Below are positions 12,502 through 27,069 of a stretch of DNA of 64,000 nt, one piece after another. Source of the stretch: Fistularia commersonii (taxonomy: Eukaryota; Chordata; Actinopteri; Syngnathiformes; Fistulariidae); contig JBBMNZ010000065.1 in NCBI GenBank assembly GCA_037954325.1, positions 434,001 to 498,000 on the forward strand, given 5' to 3'. Below the pieces are notes generated by a model, which had not been told where the DNA came from, ran no database searches, and saw only the letters and a program-made list of their open reading frames with translations. How positions within the stretch are numbered: position 1 is the stretch's first letter; the number at the start of each line of letters is the position of its first letter. Made by a program: the position numbers and the translations under genes.

Positions 12502-15500
12502 ATCAACAGCAGAAACCAGCATGAATAAATTTTTTAGTTATTTCCACTCCAACTCAAAAACGATTTAACCCGGTAAGATAAACTTTTTTTGACCTTAAGG
12601 CTATATCTTTTGATATTGACGCTGGATTACACTGAATTTGACATATTTTGTGTAGAATCATGTCCTAAACAACATATTTCAACAGCAGAAACCAGCTTGA
12701 TTAAATTCATTAGTTATTTCCACTCCGAATCAATTACGCTTCAAGTCGGTGAGATCTAGACTTTTTGAACGGATGGCTATATCTTTTGAACTTGTAGCTG
12801 GATTGCACTGAATTTGACATATATTGTGCAAAATCATGTCCTAAAGTAAATATTTCAACAGCAGAAACCAGCTTGATGAAATTTATTAGTCATTTCCACT
12901 CAAAATCAAAAACGCTTCAACTCAGTGAGATAAGCACTTTTTGATCTTATGGCTATATCTTTTGAATTTATAGCTGGATTACACTGATTTTGACATATAT
13001 TGTGCAGAATCATGTCCTAAACAACACATATCAACAGCAAAAACCAGCATATTGAAATTCATTAGTAATTTTCACTCCAACTCAAAAACGATTCAACTCG
13101 GTGAGATAAGCAGTTTTTGAACGAATGGCTATATCTTTTGATCTTGTCGCTGGATTACACTGAATTTGACATATATTGTGCAGAATCATGTCCTATACAA
13201 CATCTATCAACAGCAGAAACAGGCTTGCTGAAATTCAATAGTTATTTCCTCTCTTAATCAAAAACGCTTCAACTCCGTGAGATAAGCACTTTTTGCATGA
13301 ATGGCTATATATTTTGATCTTGTTGCGGGATTACACTGAATTTGAAATATATTGCGCAGAATCATGTCCTAAACAACATATATCAACAGCAGAAACCAGC
13401 ATGAATGAATTTATTAGTTATTTCCACTCCAACACAAAAACGATTTAACCCGGTAAGATAAGCACTTTTTGACCTTAAGGCTATATCTTTTGATATTGAC
13501 GCTGGATTACACTGAATTTGACATATTTTGTGTAGAATCATGTCCAAAACAACATATTTCAACAGCAGAAACCAGCTTGATGAAATTCATTAGTCATTTC
13601 CACTCAAAATCAAAAACGCTTCAAGTCGGTGAGATCTAGGCTTTTTGAACGAATGGCTACATCTTTTGAACTTGTAGCTGGATTACACTGAATTTGACAT
13701 ATATTGTGCAGAATCATGTTCTTAACAACACATATCAACAGCAAAAACCAGCATATTGTAATTCATTAGTAATTTCTACTCCAACTCAAAAACGCTTCAA
13801 CTCAGTGAGATAAGCAATTTTTGAACGAATGGCTATATCTTTTGATCTTGTCGCTGGATTACACTATATTTGACATATATTGTGCAGAATCATGTCCTAT
13901 ACAACATCTATCAACAGCAGAATAAGGCTTGATGAAATTCAATAGTTATTTCCTCTCTTAATCAAAAACCCGTTAACTCGGTGAGATAAGCACTTTTTGA
14001 ACGAATGGCTATATCTTTTGAACCTGTGATGGGATTACAATGAATTTGACATATATTGTGCAGAATCATGTCCTAAATAACATATTTCAACAGTAGAAAC
14101 CAACTTGATGAAATTCATTAGTTATTTCCACTCCTAATCAAAAACTCTTCAACACGGTGAGGGAAGCACTTTTTGAACGAATGGCTATATCTTTTGAACT
14201 TGTAGCTGGATTACACTGAATTTGACATATATTGTACAGAATCATGTACTGAACAACGTATTTGAACAGCAGAAACCAGCTCGTTGAAATTCATTAGTTA
14301 TTTCCACTCTTAATCAAAAACGCTTCAACCCAATTAGGTAATCACTTTTTGAACGAATGGCTACATCTTTTGAACCTGTGATGGGATTACACTGAATTTG
14401 ACACATATTGTGCAGAATCATGTTCTAAACAACATATATCACCATCAGAAACCAGCTTGATGAAATTCATGAGTTATTTCCACTCCAACTCAAAAACGAT
14501 TTAACTCGGTGTAGATAAGCACTTTTTGACCTTATGGCTATATCTTTTGAACTTGTAGCTGGATTACACTGAATTTGACATATATTGTGCAGAATCTTGT
14601 CCTAAACAACATATATCAACAGCAAAAACCAGCATATTGAAATTCATTAGTCATTTCCACTCAAAATCAAAAACGCTTCAACTCGGTGAGATTAGCAGTT
14701 TTTGCACGAATGGCTATATCTTTTGATCTTGTCGCTGGATTACACTGAATTTGACATATATTGGACAGAATCATGTTCTATACAACATCTATCACCAGCA
14801 GAAACAGGCTTGGTGAATTTCATTAGTTATTTCCTCTCTTAATCAAAAGCGCTACAACTAGGTGTGATAAGCATTTTTTGAACTAATGGCTACATGTTTT
14901 GAACCGGTGATGGGATTACACTGAATTTGACATATATATTGCAGAATCAAGTCCTAAACAACATATCTCAACAGCAGAAACCAGCATGATGAAATTCATT
15001 AGTTATTTCCACTCCTAATCATAAACGCTTCAACTCGGTGAGATAAGCACTTTTTGCACGAATGGCTATGTCTTTTAATCTTGTCGCTGGATTACACTGA
15101 ATTTGACTTATTTTGTGCAAAATCATGTCCTAAAAAACATATTTCAACAGCAGAAAGCAGTTTGGTGAAATTCATTAGTTATTTCCTCTCCTAATCAAAA
15201 ACGCTTCAACTCAGTGAGATAAGCACTTTTTGATCTTATGGCTATATCTTTTGAATTTAAAGCTGGATTACACTGCTTTTGACATATATTGTGCAGAATC
15301 ATGTCCTAAATAACACATATCAACAGCAAAAACCAGCATATTGCAAATCATTAGTAATTTCCACTCCAACTCAAAAACGCTTCAACTCAGTGTGATAAGC
15401 ACTTTTTGAACGAATGGCTATATCTTTTGATCTTGTCGCTGGATTACACTGAATTTGACATATATTGTGCAGAATCATGTCCTACACAACATCTATCAAC

Positions 15501-16864
15501 ACCAGAAACAGGCTTGATGAAATTCAATAGTTATTTCCTTTCTTAATCAAAAACGTGTTAACTCGGTGAGATAAGCACTTTTTGAACGATTGGCTATATC
15601 TTTTGAACCTGTGATGGGATTACAATGTATTTGACATATATTGTGCAGAATCATGTCCTAAACAGCATATTTCAACAGTAGAAACCAACTTGATGAAATA
15701 CATTAGTTATTTCCAATCCTAATCAAAAACGCTTCAACTCCGTGAGATAAGCACTTTTTGCATGAATGGCTATATCTTTTGATCTTGAAACTGGATTACA
15801 CTGAATTTTATATATATTGTGCAGAATCATGTCCTGAACAACATATATCAACAGCAGAAACCAGCATGACTAAATTCATTCATCATTTCCACTCCAACTC
15901 AAAAAAGATTTAACCTCGGTAAGATAAGCACTTTTTAACCTTATGGCTATATCTTTTGAACTTGTAGCTGGATTACACTGAATTTGACATATATTGTGCA
16001 GAATCATGTCCTAAACATCATATTTCAACAGCGGAAGCCAGCATGATGAAATTCATTAGTTATTTCCACTCAAACACAAAAAAAATTTAACTCGATAAGA
16101 TAAGCACTTTTTGAACGAATGGCTGTATCTTTTGAACCTGTGATGTGATTACACTAAATTTGAAATATATCTTGCTGAATCATGTCCTAAACAACATATA
16201 TCAACAGCAGAAACCAGAATGATGAAATTCATTAGTTATTTCCACTCTAACTCTAAAAAGATTTAACCTGGGTAAGATAAGCACTTTTTGACCTTATGGC
16301 TATATCTTTTGAACATGTATCTGGATTACACTGAAGTTGACATATATTGTGCAGAATCATGTCCTAAACAACATATATCAACAGCAAAAACCAACTTGGT
16401 GAAATTCAATAGTTATTTCCACTCTTAATCGAAAACGCTTCAACCCGATAAGATAAGCACTTTTTGAACGAATGGCTATATCTTTTGATCTTGTCGCTGG
16501 ATTACACTGAATTTGACATATTTTGTGCAAAATCATGTTCTAAACAACATAATTCAACGGCAAAAACCAGCTTGATGAAATCCATTATGTATTTCCACTC
16601 CTAATCAAAAACGCTTCAACTCGGTGAGAGAAGTACTTTTTGAACAAATGGCTATATCTTTTGAACTTGTACCTGGATGACACTGAATTTGACATATATT
16701 GTGCAGAATCATGTCCTAAACAAAATAGATCAACAGCAGAAACCAGCATGATGGAATTCATTAGTTATTTCCACTCCAACTCAAAAAAGATTTAACCTCG
16801 GGATGATAAGCACTTTTTAACCTTATGGCTAATCTTTTGAACTTGTTGCAGGATTACACTGAAT
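12502..16864 (+). repeat. Diverse monomers between two higher-order domains (~25 units)
   Basis: Full-length monomers continue in register, with short-range relatedness only. The monomer at about 12500-12670 (CGATTTAACCCGG with GATATTGACGC) resembles the one at about 13380-13545, five monomers away. The 13603-13935 module matches 1453-1785. Near 16570-16830 a module with GTACCTGGATGACAC is shared with 3540-3800 and with the large unit that follows. I see no long tandem period, gene or mobile element. Confidence 0.85.
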
Positions 16865-19800
16865 TTGACATATATTGTGCAGAATCATGTTCTAAACAAC
16901 ATATATCCAGCAGAAACCAGCTTGATGAAATTAATGAGTTATTTCCAATCCAACTCAAAAACGATTAACTCGATAAGATAAGCACTTTTTGACCTTAAGG
17001 CTATATCTTTTGAACTTGTAGCTGGATTACACTGAATTTGACATATATTGTGCAGAATCATGTCCTTAACAACATATTTCAAAAGCAGAAACCAGCTTAA
17101 TGATATTCAATAGTTATTTCCTCTCTTAATCAAAAACGCTTCAACTCGGTGACATAGGCACTTTTGAACGCATGGCTATATCTTTTGATCTTGTCGCTGG
17201 ATTACACTGAATTTGACATATATTGTGCATAATCATGTCATAAACAACATATATCAAATGCATAAAACCAGCATGTTGAAATTCATTAGTTATTTCCACT
17301 ACAACTCAAAAACGCTTCAACTCGGTGAGATAAGCACTTTTTGCACGAATGGCTATATTTTTTGATCTTGTCGCAGGATTACACTGAATTTGACATATAT
17401 TGTGCAGAATCATGTCCTTAACAACATATTTCAAAAGCAGAAACCAGCTTAATGATATTCAATAGTTATTTCCTCTCCTAATCAAAAACGCTTCAACTCG
17501 GTGCGATAAGCATTCTTTGAACGAATGGCTCTATCTTTTGAAACGCTGTTGGGATTACACTGAATTTGACATATATTGTGCAGAATCAAGTCCTAAACAA
17601 CATATTTCAATGGCAAAAACCAGCTTGATGAAATCCATTAGTTATTTCTACTCCTAATCAAAAACGCTTCAACTCGGTGAGAGAAGCACTTTTTGAACGA
17701 ATGGCTATATGTTTTGCAAATGTAGCTGGATTACTATGAATTCGACATATATTGTGCAGAATCATGTACTGAACAACATATTTGAACAGCAGAAACCAGC
17801 TTGGTGAAATTCATTAGTTATTTCCACTCTTAATCAAAAACGCTTCAACCCGATAATAAAAACACTTTTTGAACGAATGGCTTTATCTTTTGAACCTGTA
17901 ATGGGATTACACTGAATTTGACATATATTGTGCAGAATCATGTTCTAAACAACATATATCCAGCAGAAACCAGCTTGATGAAATTCATGAGTTATTTCCA
18001 GTCCAACTCAAAAGCGATTTAACTCGATAAGATAAGCAGTTTTTGACCTTATGGCTATATCTTTTGAACTTGTAGCTGGATTACACTGAATTTGGCATAT
18101 ATTGTGCAGAATCATGTCCTAAACAACATATTTCAACACCAGAAACCAGCTTGATGAAATTCATTAGTCATTTCCACTCAAAATCAAAAACGCTTCAACT
18201 CGGTGAGATAAGCACTTTTTTCACGAATGGCTATGTCTTTTGATCTTGTCGCTGGATTACACTGAATTTGACTTATTTTGTGCAAAATCATGTCCTTAAC
18301 AACAAATTTCAACAACAGAAACCAGTTTGGTGAAATTCATTAGTTATTTCCACTCCTAGTCAAAAACGCTTCAATTCGGTAAGAAAAGCTTTTTTTGACC
18401 GTAAGGCTATATCTTTTGATATTGACGCTGGATTACACTGAATTTGACATATATTGTGCAGAATCATGTCCTAAACAACATATTTCAACAGCAGAAACCA
18501 GCTTGTTTAAATTCATTAGTTATTTCCACTCCGAATCAATTACGCTTCAAGTCGGTAAGATAAGCACTTTTTGCATGAATGGCTATATCTTTTGATCTTT
18601 TCGCTGGATTACACTGAATTTGACATATATTGTGCAGAATCATGTCCTGAACAACACATATCAACAGCAGGAACCAGCATGACTAAATTCATTCGTCATT
18701 TCCACTCCAACTCAAAAAAGATTTAACCTCGGTAAGATAAGCACTTTTTAACCTTATGCCTATATCTTTTGAACTTGTAGCTGGATTACACTGAATTTGA
18801 CATGTATTGTGCAGAATCATGTCCTAAACAACATATTTCAACAGCAGAAACCAGCATGATGAAATTCATTAGTTATTTCCACTCAAACTCAAAAACGATT
18901 TAACTCGATAAGATAAGCACTTTTTGAACGAATGGCGATATCTTTTAAACCGGTCATGTGATTACATTAAATTTGACATATATTTTGCAGAATCATGTCC
19001 TAAACAACATATATCAACAGCATAAACCAGAATGATGAAATTCATTAGTTATTTCCACTCTATCTCTAAAAAGATTTAACCCGGGTAAGATAAGCACTTT
19101 TTGACCTTATGGCTATATCTTTTGAACTTGTATCTGGATTACACTGAATTTGACATATATTGTGCAGAATCATGTCCTAAACAACATATATCAACAGCAG
19201 AAACCAGCATGATGAAATTCATGAGTTATTTCCACTCCAACTCAAAAACGGTTTAATTCGATAAGATAAGCAGTTTTTGATCTTATGGCTATATCTTTTG
19301 AACTTGTAGCTGGATTACACTGAATTTGACATATATTGTGCAGAATCATGTCCTAAACAACATATATCAACAGCAAAAACCAACTTGGTGAAATTCATTA
19401 GTTATTTCCACTCTTAATCGAAAACGCTTAAACCCGATAAGATAAGCACTTTTTGTACGAATGGCTATATCTTTTGAACCTGTGATGTGATTACACTAAA
19501 TTTGAAATATATTGTGCTTAATCATGTCCTAAACAACATATATCAACAGCAGTAACCAGCTGGATGAAATTCATGAGTTATTTCCAATCCAACTAAACAA
19601 CGATTTAACTCGGTAAGATAAGCACTTTTTGACCTTAAGGCTATATCTTATGAACTTGTAGCTGGATTACACTGAATTTGACATATATTGTGCAGAATCA
19701 TTTCCTAAACAACAAATTTCAACAGCAAAAAGCAGCTAGATGCAATTCATTAGTCATTTCAACTCCAACTCAAAAACGGTTCAACACTGTGAGATAAGCA

Positions 19801-21764
19801 GTTTTTGAACGAATGGCTATATCTTTTGATCTAGTCGCTGGATTACACTGAATTTGACATATATTGTGCAGAATCATGTCCTACACAACATCTATCAACA
19901 CCAGAAACAGGCTTGGTGAAATTCAATAGTTATTTCCTCTCTTCATCAAAAACGCGTTAACTCGGTGAGATAAGCACTTTTTGAACGAATGGCTATATCT
20001 TTTGAACCTATCATGTTATTACATTAAATTTGACATATATTGTGCAGAATCATGTCCTAAACAACATATTCAAGAGTAGAAACCAACTTGATGAAATTCA
20101 TTAGTTATTTCCACTCCTAATCAAAAACGCTTCAACTCGGTGAGATAAGCACTGTTTGCACGAATGGCTATATCTTTTGATCCTGTAGCTGGATTACACT
20201 GAATTTGACATATTTTGTGCAAAATCACGTTCTAAACAACATAATTCAACGGCAAAAACCAGCTTAATGAAATCCTTTAGGTATTTCCACTCCTAATCAA
20301 AAACGCTTCAACTAGGTGAGAGAAGCACTTTTTGAACAAATGACTATATCTTTTGAACTTGTACCTGGATGACACTGAATTTGACATATATTGTGCAGAA
20401 TCATGTCCTAAACAACATATATCAACAGCAGAAACCAGCATGATGACATTCATTAGTTATTTCCACTCCAACTCAAAAAAGATTAAACCTCGGTAAGATA
20501 AGCACATTTTAACCTTATGGCTATATCTTTTGAACTTGTAGCTGGATTATACTGAATTTGACATATATTGTGCAGAATCATGTCCTAAACAACATATTTC
20601 AACAGTAGAAATCAGCATGATGAAATTCATTAGTTATTTCCACTCCACCTCAAAAACGATTTAACTCGATAAGATAAGCAGTTTTTGACCTTATTGCTAT
20701 ATCTTATGAACTTGTAGCTGGATACACTGAATTTGACATAAATTGTGCAGAATCATGTCCTAAACAACATATTTGAACAGCAGAAACCACCTTGATGAAA
20801 TTCATTAGTGATTACCACTCAAAATCAAAAACGCTTCAACTCAGTGAGATAAGCACTTTTTGACCTTATGGCTATATCTTTTGAACTTATAGCTGGATTA
20901 CACTGAATTTGACATATATTGTGCAGAATCATGTCCGAAACAACATATATCAACAGCAAAAACCAGCATGTTGAATTTAATGAGTTATTTCCTCTCCAAC
21001 TCAAAAAGGATTTAACTCGATAAGATAAGCAGTTTTTGACCTTTTGGCTATATCTTTGGAACTTGTAGCTGGATTACACTGAATTTGAAATACATTGTGC
21101 AGAATCATGTCCTAAACAACATATATCAACAGCCAAAACCAACTTGGTGAAATTCATTAGTTATTTCCACTCCTAATCAAAAACGCTTCAACTCGGTGAG
21201 ATAAGCACTTTTTGCACGAATGACTATGTCTTTTTATCTTGTCGCTGGATTACACTGAATTTGACTTATTTTGTGCATAATCATGTCCTAAACAACATCT
21301 ATCAACAGCAGAAACCAGGTAAGTGAAATTCATTAGTTATTTCCACTCTTAATCAAAAACGCTTCAACCCGATTAAATAAGCACTTTTTGAACGAATGGC
21401 TATATCTTTTGAACCTGTGATGTGATTACACTAAATTTGACATATATTGTGCTTAATCATGTCCTAAACAACATATATCAACAGCAGAAACCAGCTTGAT
21501 GAAATTCATTAGTCATTTCCACTCCAACTCAAAAACGCTTCAACTCTGTGAGATAAGCAGTTTTTGAACGAATGGCTATATCTTTTGATCTAGTCGCTGG
21601 ATTACACTGAATTTGACATACATTGTGCAGAATCATGTCCTATACAACATCTATCAACAGCAGAAACAGGCTTGATGAAATTCATCAGTTATTTCCTCTC
21701 TTAATCAAAAACGCTTAACCTCGGTGAGATAAGCACTTTTTGAACGAATGGCTATATCTTTTGA

Positions 21765-21940
21765 ACCTGTGATGAGATTACACTGAATTTGACATATATT
21801 TTGCAGACTCATGTCCTAAACAACATATTTCAACAGAAGAAACCAGCTTGATGAAATTCATTAGTTATTTCCACTCCTAATCAAAAACGCTTACACTCGG
21901 TGAGAGAAGCACTATTTGAACGAATGGCTATATCTTTTGA
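21765..21940 (+). repeat. Whole monomer present only in left giant unit
   Basis: In the left unit a full monomer with GATGAGATTAC and GCAGACTCATGTCC lies between two monomers that are adjacent in the right unit (junction near 40440, TTTTGAACCCGTAATG). The offset between units drops from 18674 to 18498, exactly 176 bp, which shows an in-register loss or gain of one repeat. Confidence 0.85.
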
Positions 21941-22380
21941 ACCCGTGATGTGATTACACTAAATTTTACATATATTTTGCTTAATCATGTCCTAAACATC
22001 ATATATAAACAGCAGAAACCAGAATGATGAAATTCATTAGTTATTTCCATTCCAACTCAAAAACGATTTCACTTCGGTTAACATAAGCACTCTTTGACCT
22101 CATGGCTATATCTTTTGAACTTGTAGCTGGATTACACTGAATTTGACATATATTGTGCAGAATATTGTCCTAAACAACATATCTCAACAGCAGAAACCAG
22201 CTTGATGAAATTCATTAGTTATTTCCACTCCAACTCAAAAACGATTTCACCTCGGTAAGATAAGCACTTTTTGACCTTAAGGCTATATCTTTTGATCTTG
22301 AAACTGGATTACACTGAATTTGACATATTTTGTGTAGAATCATGTCCTAAACAACATATTTCAACAGCAGAAACCAGCTT

Positions 22381-22556
22381 GATGAAATTCATTAGTTATT
22401 TCCTCTCTTAATCAAAAACGCTTCAACTCAGTGAGATAAGCACTTTTTGATCTTATGGCTATATCTTTTGAATTTATAGATGGATTACACTGAATTTGAC
22501 ATATATTGTGCAGAATCATGTCCTAAAAAACATATATCAACAGCAAAAACCAGCAT
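22381..22556 (+). repeat. Second whole monomer present only in left giant unit
   Basis: The left unit contains a monomer with GAATTTATAGATGG and TCCTAAAAAACATAT that is absent from the right unit. There the sequence passes from AGAAACCAGCTT directly to ATTGTAATTC at about 40879. The offset drops from 18498 to 18322, again exactly 176 bp. The right-unit junction monomer is a fusion of the halves of two left-unit monomers. Confidence 0.85.
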
Positions 22557-24272
22557 ATTGTAATTCATTAGTAATTTCCACTCCAACTCAAAAACGCTTC
22601 AACTCGGTGAGATAAGCAGTTTTTGAACGAATGGCTATATCTTTTGATCTTGTCGCTGGATTACACTGAATTTGACATATATTGTGCAGAATCATGTCCT
22701 ACACAACATCTATCAACACCAGAAACAGGCTTGGTGAAATTCAATAGTTATTTCCTCTCTTCATCAAAAACGCGTTAACTTGGTGAGATAAGCACTTTTT
22801 GAATGAATGGCTATATCTTTTGAACCTGTGATGGGATTACACTGAATTTGGCATATATTGTACAAAATCATGTCCTAAACAGCATATTTCAACAGTAGAA
22901 ACCAACCTGATGAAATTCAGTAGTTATTTCCACACCTAATCAAAAATGCTTCAACTCTGTGAGATAAGCACTTTTTGCATGAATGTCTATATTTTTTGAT
23001 CTTGTCGCTGGATTACACTGAATTTGACATATATTGTGCAGAATCATGTCCTGAACAACATATATCAACAGCAGAAACCAGCATGACTAAATTCATTCGT
23101 CATTTCCACTCCAACTCAAAAAAGATTTAACCTCGGTAAGATAAGTCCTTTTTAACCTTATGGCTATAACTTTTGAACTTGTAGCTGGATTACACTGAAT
23201 TTTACATATATTGTGCAGAATCATGTCCTAAACAACATATTTCAACAGCAGAAACCAGCATGATGAAATTCATTAGTTATTTCCACTCAAACTCAAAAAC
23301 GATTTAACCTCGGTAAGATAAGCACTTTTTGAACGAATGGCTATATCTTTTGAACTTGTAGCTGGATTACACTGAATTTGACATTTATTGTACAAAATCT
23401 TGTCCTAAAAAACATATATCAACAGCAGAAACCAGGTTAGTGAAATTCATTAGTTTTTTCCACTCTTATTCAAAAATGCTTTAACCCGATATGATAAGCA
23501 GTTTTTGAACGAATGGCTATATCTTTTAAACCTGTAATGAGATTACACTAAATTTTACATATATTGTGCTTAATCATGTCCTAAACAACATATATAAACA
23601 GCAGAAACCAGAATGATGAAATTCATTAGTTATTTCCATTCCAACTCAAAAAAGATTTAACCTCGGTAAGATAAGCACTCTTTGACCTTATGGCTATATC
23701 TTTTGAACTTGTAGCTGGATTACACTGAATTTGACATATATTGTGCAGAATCATGTCCTACACAACATCTATCAACACCAGAAACAGGCTTGGTGAAATT
23801 CAATAGTTATTTCCTCTCTTCATCAAAAACGCGTTAACTCGGTAAGATAAGCACTTTTTGAACGAATGGCTATATCTTTTGAACTTGTGATGGGATTACA
23901 CTGAATTTGACATATATTGTACAAAATAATGTCCTAAACAGCATATATCAACAGCAGAAACCAGCATGACTAAATTCATTAGTCATTTCCACCGCAACTC
24001 AAAAAAGATTTAACCTCGGTAAGATAAGCACTTTTTGACCTTAAGGCTATATCTTTTAACTTGTTGCTGGATTACACTGAATTTGACATATATTGTGCAG
24101 AATCATGTCCTAAAAAACATATATCAACAGCAAAAACCAGCATATTGTAATTCATTAGTAATTTCCACTCCAACTCAAAAACGCTTCAACTCGGTGAGAT
24201 AAGCAGTTTTTGAACGAATGGCTATATCTTTTGATCTTGTCGCTGGATTACACTGAATTTGTCATATATTGT

Positions 24273-25945
24273 GCAGAATCATGTTCTCAACAACATATAT
24301 CAACAGCAGAAACCAGCATGATGAAATTCATGAGTTACTTCCACTCCAACTCAAAAACGATTTAATTCGATAAGATAAGCAGTTTTTGATCTTATGGCTA
24401 TATCTTTTGAACTTGTAGCTGGATTACACTGAATTTGACATATATTGTGCAGAATCATGTCCTGAACAAGATATATCAACAGCAAAAAACAACTTGGTTA
24501 AATTCATTAGTTATTTCCATTCTTAATCGAAAACGCTTCAACCCGATCAGATACGCACTTTTTGAACGAATGGCTATATCTTTTAAACCGGTGATGTGAT
24601 TACACTAAATTTTACATATATTGTGCTTAATCATGTCCTAAACAACATATATAAACAGCAGAAACCAGAATGATGAAATTCATTAGTTATTTCCATTCCA
24701 ACTCAAAAAAGATTTAACCTCGGTAAGATAAGCACTCTTTGACCTTATGGCTATATCTTTTGAACTTGTAGCTCGATTACACTGAATTTGACATATATTG
24801 TGCAGAATCATGTCCTACACAACATCTATCAACACCAGAAACAAGCTTGGTGAAATTCAATAGTTATTTCCTCTCTTCATCAAAAACGCGTTAACTCGGT
24901 GAGATAAGCACTTTTTGAATGAATGGCTATATCTTTTGAACCTGTGATGGGATTACACTGAATTTGACATATATTGTACAAAATCATGTCCTAAACAGCA
25001 TATTTCAACAGTAGAAACCAACTTGATGAAATTCTTTAGTTATTTCCACACCTAATAAAAAACGCTTCAACTCTGTGAGATAAGCACTTTTTGCATGAAT
25101 GTCTATATTTTTTGATCTTGTCGCTGGATTACACTGAATTTGACATATATTGTGCAGAATCATGTCCTGAACAACATATTTCAACAGCAGAAACCAGCAT
25201 GACTAAATTCATTCGTCATTTCCACTCCAACTCAAAAAAGATTTAACCTCGGTAAGATAAGCCCTTTTTAACCTTATGGCTATAACTTTTGAACTTGTAG
25301 CTGGATTACACTGAATTTGACATATATTGTGCAGAATCATGTTCTCAACAACATATATCAACAACAGAAACCAGCATGATGAAATTCATGAGTTACTTCC
25401 ACTCCAACTCAAAAACGATTTAATTCGATAAGATAAGCAGTTTTTGATCTTATGGCTATATCTTTTGAACTTGTAGCTGGATTACACTGAATTTGACATA
25501 TATTGTGCAGAATCATGTCCTGAACAAGATATATCAACAGCAAAAAACAACTTGGTGAAATTCATTAGTTATTTCCATTCTTAATCGAAAACGCTTCAAC
25601 CCGATCAGATACGCACTTTTTGAACGAATGGCTATATCTTTTAAACCGGTGATGTGATTACACTAAATTTTACATATATTGTGCTTAATCATGTCCTAAA
25701 CAACATATATAAACAGCAGAAACCAGAATGATGAAATTCATTAGTTATTTCCATTCCAACTCAAAAAAGATTTAACCTCGGTAAGATAAGCACTCTTTGA
25801 CCTTATGGCTATATCTTTTGAACTTGTAGCTCGATTACACTGAATTTGACATATATTGTGCAGAATCATGTCCTACACAACATCTATCAACACCAGAAAC
25901 AAGCTTTGTGAAATTCAATAGTTATTTCCTCTCTTCATCAAAAAC
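24273..25945 (+). repeat. Local six-monomer duplication in left giant unit
   Basis: The marker GTTCTCAACAACATATATC occurs at 24283 and again at 25341, 1058 bp apart (six monomers). Downstream sequence repeats in order: TTTAATTCGATAAG, GAACAAGATATATC, AACCGGTGATGTG, GTAGCTCGATTAC. The second round exits near 25949 into GACTCGATAAG, whereas the first continues into GTTAACTCGGTGAG. The right unit has one round before its own GACTCGATAAG at 43743, so the copy number of this module differs between the giant units. Confidence 0.85.
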
Positions 25946-27069
25946 GCGTTGACTCGATAAGATAAGCACTTTTTGAACAAATGGCTATATCTTTTGAACT
26001 TGTAGCTGGATTACACTGAATTTGACATATATTTATGCAAAATCATGTCCTAAACAACATATTTCAACAGCAGAAACCAGGTTAGTGAAATTCATTAGTT
26101 TTTTCCACTCTTATTCAAAAATGCTTTAACCCGATAAGATAAGCACTTTTTGAACAAATGGCTATATGTTTTAAACCGGTGTTGTGATTACACTAAATTT
26201 GACATATATTTTGCAGAATCATGTCCTATACAACATATATCAACAGCAGAAACCAGAATGACGAAATTCATTAGTTATTTCCACTCTAACTCTAAAAAGA
26301 TTTAACCTAGGTAAGATAAGCACTTTTTGACCTTATGGCTATATCTTTTGAACTTGTATCTGGATTACACTGAATTTGACATATATTGTGCAGAATCATG
26401 TCCTGAACAACATATATCAACAGAGGAAACCAGCATGACTAAATTCATTAGTCATTTCCACCGCAACTCAAAAAAGATTAAACCTCGGTAAGATAAGCAC
26501 TTTTTAACCTTATGGCTATATCTTTTGAACTTGTAGCTGGATTACACTGAATTTGAAATTATTGTTCAGAATCATGTCCTAAACAACATATTTCAACAGA
26601 AGAAACCAGCATGAAGAAATTCATTACTTATTTCCACTCAAACTCAAAAACGATTTGACTCGATAAGATAAGCACTTTTTGAACGAATGGCTATATCTTT
26701 TGAACTTGTAGCTGGATTACACTGAATTTGACATATATTTGTGCAAAAGCATGTCCTAAACAACATATGTCAACAGCAGAAACCAGGTTAGTGAAATTCA
26801 TTGTTTTTTTCCACTCTTATTCAAAAATGCTTTAATCGATAAGATAAGCACTTTTTGAACAAATGGCTATATCTTTTAAACCGGTTATGTGATTACACTA
26901 AATTTGACATATATTTTGCAGAATCATGTCCTATACAACATATATCAACAGCAGAAACCAGAATGACAAAATTCATTAGTTATTTCCACTCTAACTCTAA
27001 AAAGATTTAACCTAGGTAAGATAAGCACTTTTTGACCTCATGGCTCTATCTTTTGAACTTGTATCTGGA

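Noticed and set aside
18395..18595. 66-codon open frame, with a near-identical one at 37069-37269
   Set aside because: The pair looks like a conserved protein but is explained by the 18674-bp duplication of satellite DNA. The frame is open only by chance loss of stops in one monomer type.
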